Positions 1 to 5,702 of a DNA stretch of 5,749 nucleotides are shown here, piece by piece. The stretch's first letter is position 1. Every line of letters begins with the position of its first letter. A program made the translations under genes and the position numbers. The DNA is from an uncultured Alphaproteobacteria bacterium (GTDB lineage Bacteria; Pseudomonadota; Alphaproteobacteria; Rhodobacterales; Rhodobacteraceae). Location of the stretch: assembly GCA_929200295.1 (NCBI GenBank), contig CAKMZE010000089.1, positions 5,631-11,379 of the forward strand, in the 5' to 3' direction. The notes under the pieces are model-generated. The model had not been told where the DNA came from and made no database searches. It saw only the letters and a program-made list of their open reading frames with translations.

Positions 1-782
1 CCCATGTGCACAAAGTTCTTGTACACGATGTCGGTGCCGTCGATTTCGGCGTTGACCTCGGGCACTTCTTTCAGAGCGTGACAGCAGGCTTTGGTAAAGA
101 ACGACATAAAGCCCAGTTTGACCCCATGCTTTTTCAAGAACAGCTCTTTATACTCGCTGCGTAGCGCCATCACCTCGGTCATATCGACCTCGTTATAGGT
201 GGTAAGCATCGCGGCGGTGTTTTGGCTGTCCTTCAAGCGTTTTGCGATTGTCTGGCGCAAGCGGGTCATTTTGACACGCTCTTCGCGGTCAACTTGAGCT
301 GCGGCGGTTGGCGCGCTGGGCGTGGCCGCAGGGGCAGGTGCCGCACCAGAGAGCGCATTCAGCACGTCGCCTTTCATCACACGCCCGTCTTTGCCTGTGC
401 CTGTGACATCCGTTAGATTATTTTCCGCCATCATCTTTTTGGCAGAGGGCGCATCTTCAACATCTTTTGATGCTGTTGCCGCAGGGGCGGGGGCTGCCTG
501 TTCTGCTGGTGCGGCTTTTGCCGCGGGGGCAGCGGCTGCGGCATCACCGGCTGCGATTTGTGCAAGCAACGCATCAACGCCGACGGTTACACCTTCGGCC
601 GCGACGATTTCTGAGAGCGTGCCAGCCACGGGGCTGGGCACCTCGACCGTGACCTTGTCGGTCTCGAGTTCACAAAGCATTTCATCGACGGCGACTGTGT
701 CACCAGGTTGCTTGAACCACGTTGCAACCGTCGCTTCGGTCACGGATTCACCTAGGGTCGGGACGCGAACTTCTGTGCTCAT
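1..782 (-). CDS. sucB: Dihydrolipoyl succinyltransferase, E2 of 2-oxoglutarate dehydrogenase (5' part; cut by window edge)
   Basis: E2 core of the 2-oxoglutarate dehydrogenase complex; it carries the succinyl group on a lipoyl arm and transfers it to CoA in the cytoplasm. The first 260 codons are visible and the frame runs open off the left edge. Residues 1-77 form a lipoyl domain with the attachment motif ETDKVTVEV, the lipoylated lysine being K43. An Ala/Pro-rich flexible linker follows (about 81-105), then a peripheral subunit-binding domain (about 111-146, including GTGKDGRVMKGDV), a second Ala/Pro linker, and the start of the acyltransferase domain from about 167 (MTRLRQTIAKRL, later GFMSFFTKA). 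The catalytic HxxxDG motif would lie beyond the edge and is not seen. The succinyl rather than acetyl specificity rests on the adjacent sucA and on the MSTEVRVPTLGESVTEATV start, typical of SucB. The ATG overlaps the sucA stop by 4 bases, implying co-translation. Confidence 0.96.
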   Translation of the reverse strand, partial: MSTEVRVPTLGESVTEATVATWFKQPGDTVAVDEMLCELETDKVTVEVPSPVAGTLSEIVAAEGVTVGVDALLAQIAAGDAAAAAPAAKAAPAEQAAPAPAATASKDVEDAPSAKKMMAENNLTDVTGTGKDGRVMKGDVLNALSGAAPAPAATPSAPTAAAQVDREERVKMTRLRQTIAKRLKDSQNTAAMLTTYNEVDMTEVMALRSEYKELFLKKHGVKLGFMSFFTKACCHALKEVPEVNAEIDGTDIVYKNFVHM

Positions 783-796
783 TTCTGTGATCCTTC
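779..796 (-). promoter_or_regulatory. sucA/sucB ATGA overlap with sucB ribosome binding site inside sucA
   Basis: The sucA stop TGA (779-781) and the sucB start ATG (780-782) share bases as ATGA. A Shine-Dalgarno sequence GAAGGA (791-796 on the minus strand) lies inside the last codons of sucA, 8 bases before the sucB ATG. This fixes the sucB start and suggests translational coupling, which would help keep E1 and E2 production in step. The coupling itself is inference. Confidence 0.85.
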
Positions 797-3742
797 AAGT
801 GTCAGCGCATCATTCACGAGCGCCTCTTGTTGTTTTTTATGCTGGCTGGCAAGGCCTGTTGCAGGCGAAGCTGCCGCAGCACGCCCGGCATAGGTGGGCC
901 GTTTGTGGGTTGCGCCAACCTTTGTCAGCGCCCATTCGAGATTGGGTTCCATAAAGGACCAAGCACCTTGGTTTTTCGGCTCTTCTTGGCACCAGACCAT
1001 TTCAGCGTTTTTGAAACGTTCCAGCTCTTTGATCGATGAAAGCGCGGGGAACGGGTAATATTGTTCGTAGCGCAAGATATAGATGTCGTTGATCCCGCGA
1101 CTGTCACGTTCTTCGAGCAGATCAAAGTAGACCTTGCCAGAACACATCACCACGCGTTTGATCTGATCATCAGGGACAAGCTCTGTCGTTGAATTGCCCA
1201 GCTGCGCATCATCCCAAAGCACACGGTGAAAGCTTGATCCTGTAGTGAACTCTTCGCGCTTTGATACCGCGAGCTTGTGACGTAGTAATGACTTTGGCGT
1301 CATCAGCACAAGTGGCTTGCGGAAATCGCGATGGATCTGCCGCCTGAGCAGGTGAAAGTAGTTCGCTGGTGTCGTACAATTGGCAATGATCCAGTTGTTA
1401 TCGCCACACATCGTGAGGAACCGCTCAAGCCGGGCGCTTGAGTGTTCGGGGCCTTGGCCTTCGTACCCATGAGGCAAGAGGCACACGAGGCCCGACATGC
1501 GCAACCATTTGCTTTCACCAGAGCTGATGAACTGGTCAAACATAATCTGCGCGCCATTGGCGAAATCGCCAAACTGGGCTTCCCAGAGTGTCAGCGCGTT
1601 TGGTTCGGCCAATGAATACCCATATTCAAACCCAAGCACGGCGTATTCAGAGAGCATTGAATCAATGACCTCATAATCGGCTTGCCCTTCGCGAATGTTA
1701 TTGAGCGGGTAATAGCGGTCTTCGTTTTCCTGATTGATAAAGGCTGAATGCCTGTGGCTAAATGTGCCGCGGGTACAATCCTGACCCGAGAGGCGCACCG
1801 GATAGCCTTCGGTCAAAAGTGAGCCAAAGGCCAGCGCCTCACCTGTGGCCCAATCGATGCCCGTGCCACCGTCAAACATCTCGGTCTTGGCCTTGATCAG
1901 ACGCCCAATGGTTTTATGCATTGGAAAGCCGTCAGGCGCTGTGATCAATGCCTTACCGATATCCTCGAAGGTCTCGGGCTTAATGGCTGTATCGCCGCGC
2001 TGGTAGTCTTCTGCGTCGCGTCGGTCGATATGCGACCAGCGGCCATCCAGCCAATCGGCTTTGTTGGGTTTATAGGATTTCCCCTGCTCAAATTCATCGT
2101 TGAGATAGGATTGAAAGCTGGCTTTCATATCCTCAATCTCGCCCTCAGGGATCAACCCATCCTGAATGAGACGCTGTGTATAGAGCGTGAGTGTTGTTTT
2201 CTGCTTTTTGATCTTTTTGTACATTACCGGGTTGGTGAACATCGGTTCATCGCCTTCGTTGTGACCAAAGCGGCGGTAGCAAATGATGTCGAGCACGACA
2301 TCTTTGTGGAATTTTTGACGGAACTCTGTGGCGACGCGGGCTGCATGCACCACGGCCTCAGGATCGTCACCATTGACGTGGAAGATCGGCGCCTCAACCA
2401 TCAGCGCGATATCGGTTGGATAAGGGCTTGATCGGCTGAAATGCGGTGCGGTGGTGAAACCGATCTGGTTATTCACAACGATATGCATTGTGCCGCCGGT
2501 TTTATGACCCTTGAGCCCAGAGAGGCCAAAGCCCTCGGCCACGACACCCTGCCCAGCAAAGGCCGCATCACCATGCAGCAAGATGCCCATCACCCGTGTG
2601 CGGTTTGCGTCATTCATTTGGTCTTGCTTGGCGCGCACCTTGCCCAGAACAACCGGGTTTACGGCCTCAAGGTGAGACGGGTTCGCGGTGAGCGACAAAT
2701 GCACATTATTGCCGTCAAATTCACGGTCAGACGAGGCGCCAAGGTGGTATTTCACATCACCGGAGCCATCGACATCCTCGGGCTTGAATGATCCGCCCTG
2801 AAATTCGTTAAAGATCGCGCGGTACGGCTTTTGCATGACATTCGCTAGCACAGAAAGCCGCCCACGGTGCGGCATGCCGATGACGATATCCTCAAGCCCA
2901 AGCTGCCCGCCGCGTTTGATGATCTGCTCCATCGCGGGGATCAGGCTTTCACCACCATCGAGGCCAAACCGTTTGGTACCCATGTATTTCACATGGAGGA
3001 ATTTCTCGAACCCTTCAGCTTGCACAAGGCTATTCAGAATAGCTTTGCGCCCTTCGGTGGTAAAGGCGATCTCTTTGCCATAGCCCTCAATCCGTTCTTT
3101 GAGCCAAGCAGCCTCTTCGGGGTTTGAGATATGCATGTATTGCAGGGCGAATGTGCCGCAATATGTGCGGCGTACAATCGCGAGGATCTCATTCATGGTG
3201 GCCACTTCGAGCCCCAGAACATTATCGATAAAGATCGGGCGATCCATATCCGCAGGCGTAAAGCCGTAAGATGCTGGATCAAGCTCTGGGTGCGGATCGT
3301 TTGCACGCATGCCCAAGGGATCAAGATCAGCAATCAGGTGGCCGCGAATCCGGTAAGAGCGGATGATCATCAACGCGCGGATCGAATCGAGCACCGCGTT
3401 GCGCACCTGTTCCTCGGAAAGGCCGACACCTTTTTCGGCGGCTTTTCCCTTGATCTTTTTCGCAGCGGCCTCGGGCTCTGCGGCCCATTGCCCATCAAGC
3501 GCGGCGGTCAGATCATCATTTGGAACAGGCGGCCAATCATGGCGGCCCCAAGACGCGCCGTTTGCTTCGGCTTTGGCGTCAGCGGCCGTGTCCCCTAATG
3601 ACTGAAAGAACGCCTGCCAGCTTTCATCGACAGCGTTGGGGTTATCTGCATAGCGGGCATAAAGCTGTTCAACATATTCAGCGTTATGTCCTTGCAAAAA
3701 TGATGAGGCGTGGAACGTGTCGTTGGGTGAGTGGTCATTCAT
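779..3742 (-). CDS. sucA: 2-oxoglutarate dehydrogenase E1 component
   Basis: Thiamine-diphosphate-dependent E1 that decarboxylates 2-oxoglutarate and passes the succinyl group to the lipoyl arm of SucB. The 987 residues are complete, longer than the roughly 930 of E. coli SucA, as I expect for alphaproteobacteria. Residues about 10-50 are the E1o-specific N-terminal segment (FLQGHNAEYVEQLYARY). The dehydrogenase domain (about 235-570) carries GMPHRGR with H292 and KYHLGASSD with H333, matching the two active-site histidines of E. coli SucA. The thiamine-diphosphate/magnesium motif runs from GD at 391-392 to NN at 424-425. The transketolase-type pyrimidine-binding domain spans about 620-815 (E635 in WATGE probably the cofactor-activating glutamate; SHRHS at 662-666), followed by the C-terminal domain (RYEQYYPFP, CQEEPKNQGAW). 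The start is supported by GAGGT 6 bases upstream. No frameshift or missing motif was seen. Confidence 0.98.
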   Translation of the reverse strand: MNDHSPNDTFHASSFLQGHNAEYVEQLYARYADNPNAVDESWQAFFQSLGDTAADAKAEANGASWGRHDWPPVPNDDLTAALDGQWAAEPEAAAKKIKGKAAEKGVGLSEEQVRNAVLDSIRALMIIRSYRIRGHLIADLDPLGMRANDPHPELDPASYGFTPADMDRPIFIDNVLGLEVATMNEILAIVRRTYCGTFALQYMHISNPEEAAWLKERIEGYGKEIAFTTEGRKAILNSLVQAEGFEKFLHVKYMGTKRFGLDGGESLIPAMEQIIKRGGQLGLEDIVIGMPHRGRLSVLANVMQKPYRAIFNEFQGGSFKPEDVDGSGDVKYHLGASSDREFDGNNVHLSLTANPSHLEAVNPVVLGKVRAKQDQMNDANRTRVMGILLHGDAAFAGQGVVAEGFGLSGLKGHKTGGTMHIVVNNQIGFTTAPHFSRSSPYPTDIALMVEAPIFHVNGDDPEAVVHAARVATEFRQKFHKDVVLDIICYRRFGHNEGDEPMFTNPVMYKKIKKQKTTLTLYTQRLIQDGLIPEGEIEDMKASFQSYLNDEFEQGKSYKPNKADWLDGRWSHIDRRDAEDYQRGDTAIKPETFEDIGKALITAPDGFPMHKTIGRLIKAKTEMFDGGTGIDWATGEALAFGSLLTEGYPVRLSGQDCTRGTFSHRHSAFINQENEDRYYPLNNIREGQADYEVIDSMLSEYAVLGFEYGYSLAEPNALTLWEAQFGDFANGAQIMFDQFISSGESKWLRMSGLVCLLPHGYEGQGPEHSSARLERFLTMCGDNNWIIANCTTPANYFHLLRRQIHRDFRKPLVLMTPKSLLRHKLAVSKREEFTTGSSFHRVLWDDAQLGNSTTELVPDDQIKRVVMCSGKVYFDLLEERDSRGINDIYILRYEQYYPFPALSSIKELERFKNAEMVWCQEEPKNQGAWSFMEPNLEWALTKVGATHKRPTYAGRAAAASPATGLASQHKKQQEALVNDALTLEGSQK

Positions 3743-3748
3743 GAGGGG

Positions 3749-3772
3749 ACCTCATTGAGAATTGTTATACCA
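3749..3772 (-). promoter_or_regulatory. Candidate sucA promoter (extended -10) and ribosome binding site
   Basis: On the minus strand TGGTATAAC (3764-3772) matches an extended -10 element, TG-n-TATAAT with one mismatch in the hexamer. No good -35 is seen at 16-18 bases, which an extended -10 can tolerate. Transcription would start near 3757, giving a leader of only about 15 bases. It would still include the Shine-Dalgarno TGAGGT (3749-3754), 6 bases before the sucA ATG. This would let sucA-sucB be transcribed separately from sucD. It is a prediction from consensus only. Confidence 0.4.
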
Positions 3773-3867
3773 GCCGTTTAGGAGCAATCGATTAAAATTG
3801 TTTGTGCAAAGCCTAAAGAGCGCCTGAATGAAATGCCAGAATGTGCATTTTTAGCCCCATAGCACTT

Positions 3868-3895
3868 GGTGCCTTGCTGCGTGGGCAGCGGCGCC
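3868..3895 (-). other. Stem-loop in the sucD-sucA gap
   Basis: Perfect 5-bp arms GCTGC (3876-3880) and GCAGC (3885-3889) with a 4-base loop are flanked by GGTGCC (3868-3873) and GGCGCC (3890-3895), which pair except at one position. In minus-strand RNA that position is a C-A mismatch with a two-base bulge; in plus-strand RNA it is a G-U wobble. The element begins about 25 bases after the sucD stop. No run of U follows on the minus strand, so it is not a classical intrinsic terminator. A role in partial termination, RNA processing or mRNA protection is possible. Confidence 0.4.
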
Positions 3896-3920
3896 AATGT
3901 GATATGGGGTGCATGTGGCA

Positions 3921-4802
3921 TCAGCCGATCGCTTCTAACACAGCTTCGCCCAAGGTGGCGGGGCTGTCAGCGACGATGATACCCGCAGATTTCATCGCTT
4001 CGATTTTGCTTTCCGCGTCGCCCTTGCCGCCAGCGACAATCGCGCCAGCGTGGCCCATGCGGCGCCCCGGGGGGGCGGTACGGCCGGCAATAAACCCTGC
4101 AACAGGTTTCCAACGACCCTTTTTCTTTTGCTCTGCGAGGAATTCGGCGGCTTCTTCTTCTGCAGTGCCGCCGATCTCGCCGATCATAATGATCGAATGT
4201 GTCTCATCATCATCAAGGAACATATCTAACACATCGATATGCTCTGTGCCTTTGATCGGGTCACCACCGATACCAACCGCAGTGGATTGGCCGAGACCTG
4301 AATCAGAGGTTTGTTTCACGGCTTCATAGGTCAGCGTGCCTGAGCGCGAGACAACCCCAACAGAGCCGCGGGTGTGGATATGCCCGGGCATAATGCCGAT
4401 CTTGCAGGCATCAGGGGTGATAACGCCGGGGCAGTTTGGCCCGATGAGACGGCTGGTAGAATTCTCAAGTGCGCGTTTCACGCGCATCATGTCCAACACA
4501 GGGATGCCTTCTGTAATGCAAATGATTAGCTCCATTTCGGCGTCAATCGCCTCAAGAATTGAATCTGCCGCAAAGGGCGGCGGAACATAGATCACGGATG
4601 CATTGGCATCTGTTTTCGCTTTTGCTTCGTGGACTGAGTTAAAGATGGGCAATTCCAAGTGGGTTTGCCCGCCTTTACCTGGTGTCACACCGCCAACCAT
4701 CTTTGTTCCGTATTCTATGGCTTGCTCGGAATGGAACGTGCCCTGAGAACCTGTGAGGCCCTGGCAGATCACGCGGGTGTTTTCATTAACGAGAATAGCC
4801 AT
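3921..4802 (-). CDS. sucD: Succinyl-CoA synthetase (ligase) alpha subunit
   Basis: Alpha subunit of succinyl-CoA synthetase, which converts succinyl-CoA to succinate with substrate-level phosphorylation in the cytoplasm, working with the SucC beta subunit. The 293 residues match the usual family length. The N-terminal CoA-binding Rossmann domain contains CQGLTGSQGTFH (13-24) and GGVTPGKGG (37-45). The ligase domain contains GPNCPG (121-126), GIGGDP (177-182) and GEIGG (208-212). The active-site histidine that is phosphorylated during catalysis is H251, in GHAGAIVAGGKG. The ATG is supported by AAGGA (4809-4813) 6 bases upstream. It is 67 bases downstream of the 54-residue lipoprotein gene and 178 bases upstream of sucA. 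sucC, normally the immediate upstream partner, is not adjacent and not present in the window. Confidence 0.97.
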   Translation of the reverse strand: MAILVNENTRVICQGLTGSQGTFHSEQAIEYGTKMVGGVTPGKGGQTHLELPIFNSVHEAKAKTDANASVIYVPPPFAADSILEAIDAEMELIICITEGIPVLDMMRVKRALENSTSRLIGPNCPGVITPDACKIGIMPGHIHTRGSVGVVSRSGTLTYEAVKQTSDSGLGQSTAVGIGGDPIKGTEHIDVLDMFLDDDETHSIIMIGEIGGTAEEEAAEFLAEQKKKGRWKPVAGFIAGRTAPPGRRMGHAGAIVAGGKGDAESKIEAMKSAGIIVADSPATLGEAVLEAIG

Positions 4803-4869
4803 ATATGTGGTCCTTGAGTTGGTCGTTGGTGTATGCCGCTACGCGAGGCGGGGCGACATCCGGTGATAC

Positions 4870-5034
4870 CTAACGCTCAAATGTAGCAACCGGAGCCGCT
4901 TGCAAATAAGTGTAAGGTGATTGAGCTTGCGGCTTATCACGAACTGGCAAATCAGCGAGATTTGCAGAGCCGCCACAAGCTGACAATGTCAGAGCTGTGA
5001 GAGTGATAAGTGCGATTTTATTATTAAGTTTCAT
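4870..5034 (-). CDS. Small predicted lipoprotein, 54 residues, C-terminal PQAQSPYTY motif
   Basis: I do not recognise a named family. The reading frame is ATG (5032-5034) to TAG (4870-4872). The protein begins MKLNNKIALITL, has a hydrophobic stretch to residue 19, and a lipobox LSAC (17-20) followed by GG, so signal peptidase II cleavage before C20 and lipid attachment are predicted. The mature part is only about 35 residues, has no further cysteine and no transmembrane segment, and contains PQAQSPYTY (35-43). A Shine-Dalgarno AGGA (5042-5045) lies 7 bases before the ATG. A TATAAT-type promoter lies about 50 bases upstream. It is 67 bases ahead of sucD with no terminator seen between, so co-transcription with sucD is likely. 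The same PQ.QSPY.Y motif ends the 68-residue lipoprotein further upstream. The function is unknown; the lipoprotein call rests on the signal sequence. Confidence 0.8.
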   Translation of the reverse strand: MKLNNKIALITLTALTLSACGGSANLADLPVRDKPQAQSPYTYLQAAPVATFER

Positions 5035-5086
5035 AACGCTTTCCTGTTTTTAGCCAATGCCGTGTATCGACACCTTTTTATGTGTT

Positions 5087-5115
5087 ATTATACATAAATG
5101 GCATAATTTTGACGT
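5087..5115 (-). promoter_or_regulatory. Candidate promoter for the 54-residue lipoprotein gene and sucD
   Basis: A perfect -10 hexamer TATAAT is present on the minus strand (5087-5092). At a 17-base spacing the -35 position reads ACGTCA (5110-5115), which matches TTGACA at only three positions, so activation by another factor would be plausible. Transcription would start near 5080, about 45 bases before the ATG at 5034. The surrounding sequence is AT-rich compared with the coding regions. Confidence 0.5.
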
Positions 5116-5129
5116 TAAGGAAGCGTAAA

Positions 5130-5157
5130 GACGCGCATGCTGTGATGCATGACGCGC
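5130..5157. repeat. GACGCGC direct repeat with 21-base period
   Basis: GACGCGC occurs at 5130-5136 and again at 5151-5157, exactly 21 bases apart start to start, or two helical turns. The pair lies about 50-77 bases upstream of the predicted start of transcription near 5080, a usual position for an activator. Between the copies lies CATGC-N6-GCATG (5136-5151). Binding by a regulator is inference. Confidence 0.4.
5140..5152. repeat. CTGTGATGCATGA element, first copy
   Basis: CTGTGATGCATGA here is matched by CTGTTGATGCATGA at 5689-5702, the same apart from one extra T, with TGATGCATGA identical in both. One copy lies upstream of each lipoprotein gene. The core is nearly palindromic. It may be a shared regulatory site or chance. 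Confidence 0.3.
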
Positions 5158-5240
5158 CTGAGTACGTTGGTTAGAATGTTGTGTATTGGAAATGTCCACA
5201 GCATTGCGCTGAGACATGGATGAGGGGCGGGCGGCGGCGA

Positions 5241-5255
5241 TTACGCTTTGCGTAA
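5241..5255. promoter_or_regulatory. Perfect palindrome TTACGC-TTT-GCGTAA
   Basis: Two 6-base arms are perfectly inverted around a 3-base centre. The element lies in the noncoding stretch between the two lipoprotein genes, about 150 bases upstream of the predicted -10 at 5087-5092. Its form suits a dimeric helix-turn-helix regulator. A second palindrome of the same size with the same TTA and TAA ends is at 5669-5683. The regulator is unknown. Confidence 0.35.
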
Positions 5256-5296
5256 ACGTCAGATATGTTGTTACCATCTTCCCCTCATTTCATGGT

Positions 5297-5328
5297 GCCT
5301 TGTCCAGACCTTTCTGATCGTCCAAGGC
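5297..5328 (-). other. Hairpin just downstream of the 68-residue lipoprotein gene
   Basis: In minus-strand RNA GCCTTG pairs with CAAGGC (arms at 5323-5328 and 5297-5302), enclosing an inner CAGA-AAGG-TCTG stem-loop with an uneven internal loop. It begins about 11 bases after the stop of the lipoprotein gene. No U-run follows, so it does not fit a classical intrinsic terminator; it could be a weak terminator or a 3' end protecting structure. Confidence 0.35.
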
Positions 5329-5338
5329 TTTGTGCACG

Positions 5339-5545
5339 CTAGCGGTAGCTATACGGCGATTGTGATTGCGGTCCACAGCGAGAAGCAAACCCGCCGTTGT
5401 TGTTAATATATGTTGCGCTAATTCCGTTCATGCCACCGCACACAGTAGACCCTGTATAGCCGCGGGTTACTTCGGGGCTATCGAGGCTACCCATACAGGC
5501 TGTAAGCGCTACGAGTGCTGTTGTTGCAAGTGTCTTTTTAAACAT
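5339..5545 (-). CDS. Small predicted lipoprotein, 68 residues, C-terminal PQSQSPYSY motif
   Basis: I do not recognise a named family. The protein starts MFKKTLATTALVALTAC: two lysines, a short hydrophobic core and a lipobox LTAC (14-17), so signal peptidase II processing and lipid attachment at C17 are predicted. The residue after the cysteine is Met, which under the E. coli sorting rule would favour the outer membrane. The mature part is about 50 residues, rich in Gly, Ser and Asn, with two further cysteines (C36 and C57) that could form a periplasmic disulfide. It ends CGPQSQSPYSYR. The start is supported by AAGGAA (5555-5560) 9 bases upstream. A candidate promoter lies at 5668-5695. It is the first gene seen upstream of the 54-residue lipoprotein and sucD, separated from the former by 304 bases. 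The function is unknown. Confidence 0.8.
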   Translation of the reverse strand: MFKKTLATTALVALTACMGSLDSPEVTRGYTGSTVCGGMNGISATYINNNGGFASRCGPQSQSPYSYR

Positions 5546-5667
5546 GGTCGTCAGTTCCTTTTCTGTGCGCTAATGCGCGTACCGCAAGTCATATGACCCG
5601 CGATGTGCGAACAGCCTGCAGAAAATTGGTTGACGAGATGTTGCATTCACAATTCCATTAAAATGCT

Positions 5668-5695
5668 ATTATCTAAAAGATAAATCGACTGTTGA
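5668..5695 (-). promoter_or_regulatory. Candidate promoter for the 68-residue lipoprotein gene, overlapped by palindrome TTATCT-AAA-AGATAA
   Basis: On the minus strand TCAACA (5690-5695, four of six to the -35 consensus) is followed after 16 bases by GATAAT (5668-5673, five of six to the -10 consensus). Transcription would start near 5661, giving a leader of about 115 bases. A perfect 6-3-6 palindrome (5669-5683) covers most of the -10 and the spacer, where a bound protein would block RNA polymerase, so an operator for a repressor is plausible. The leader also contains palindrome GTCATATGAC (5588-5597) and a small GCGC-TAAT-GCGC hairpin (5567-5578) just before the ribosome binding site. Confidence 0.4.
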
Positions 5696-5702
5696 TGCAT
5701 GA
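5689..5702. repeat. CTGTTGATGCATGA element, second copy
   Basis: Near-identical partner of the element at 5140-5152. It overlaps the proposed -35 of the 68-residue lipoprotein gene. Related TGATGC sequence recurs at 5719-5728 (TGATGCGTCA). Confidence 0.3.

Larger units (their letters stand above)
5035..5338. other. About 300-base stretch between the two lipoprotein genes, no convincing gene
   Basis: No reading frame here looks like a real protein. The longest (5277-5050, minus, 75 codons) has unlikely composition and overlaps promoter-like sequence. In transcription order the stretch holds a hairpin just after the upstream lipoprotein gene (5297-5328), a perfect 6-3-6 palindrome (5241-5255), a TGATGCATGA element (5143-5152) flanked by a GACGCGC direct repeat (5130-5157), and a TATAAT promoter (5087-5115). 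The density of such elements suggests a regulatory region for the 54-residue lipoprotein gene and probably sucD. Confidence 0.6.

Noticed and set aside
322..954. A long plus-strand frame opposite sucB and sucA, rich in Ala and Ser.
   Set aside because: Antisense shadow of the Ala/Pro linker coding region of sucB; no ribosome binding site and no protein-like features. The other plus-strand frames opposite sucA and sucD are rejected for the same reason.
3800..3913. A 33-codon minus-strand frame (MHPISHWRRC...) in the sucD-sucA gap.
   Set aside because: No ribosome binding site, no recognisable motif, and it overlaps the stem-loop.
5050..5277. A 75-codon minus-strand frame (MVTTYLTFTQSV...) preceded by a purine-rich GAGGGGAAG.
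   Set aside because: It has a possible ribosome binding site, but its composition (many Ser, Thr, His, Gln) resembles no family I know, it has no domain or signal peptide, and it runs through the palindrome, direct repeat and TATAAT promoter. More likely noncoding.
5366..5596. A 76-codon plus-strand frame opposite the 68-residue lipoprotein gene.
   Set aside because: No signal sequence, domain or good ribosome binding site; the minus-strand frame has a clear lipobox and Shine-Dalgarno sequence.
5630..5658. A plus-strand TTGACG resembling a -35 element.
   Set aside because: At normal spacing the -10 position reads TTCCAT, a poor match, and no plus-strand gene follows.
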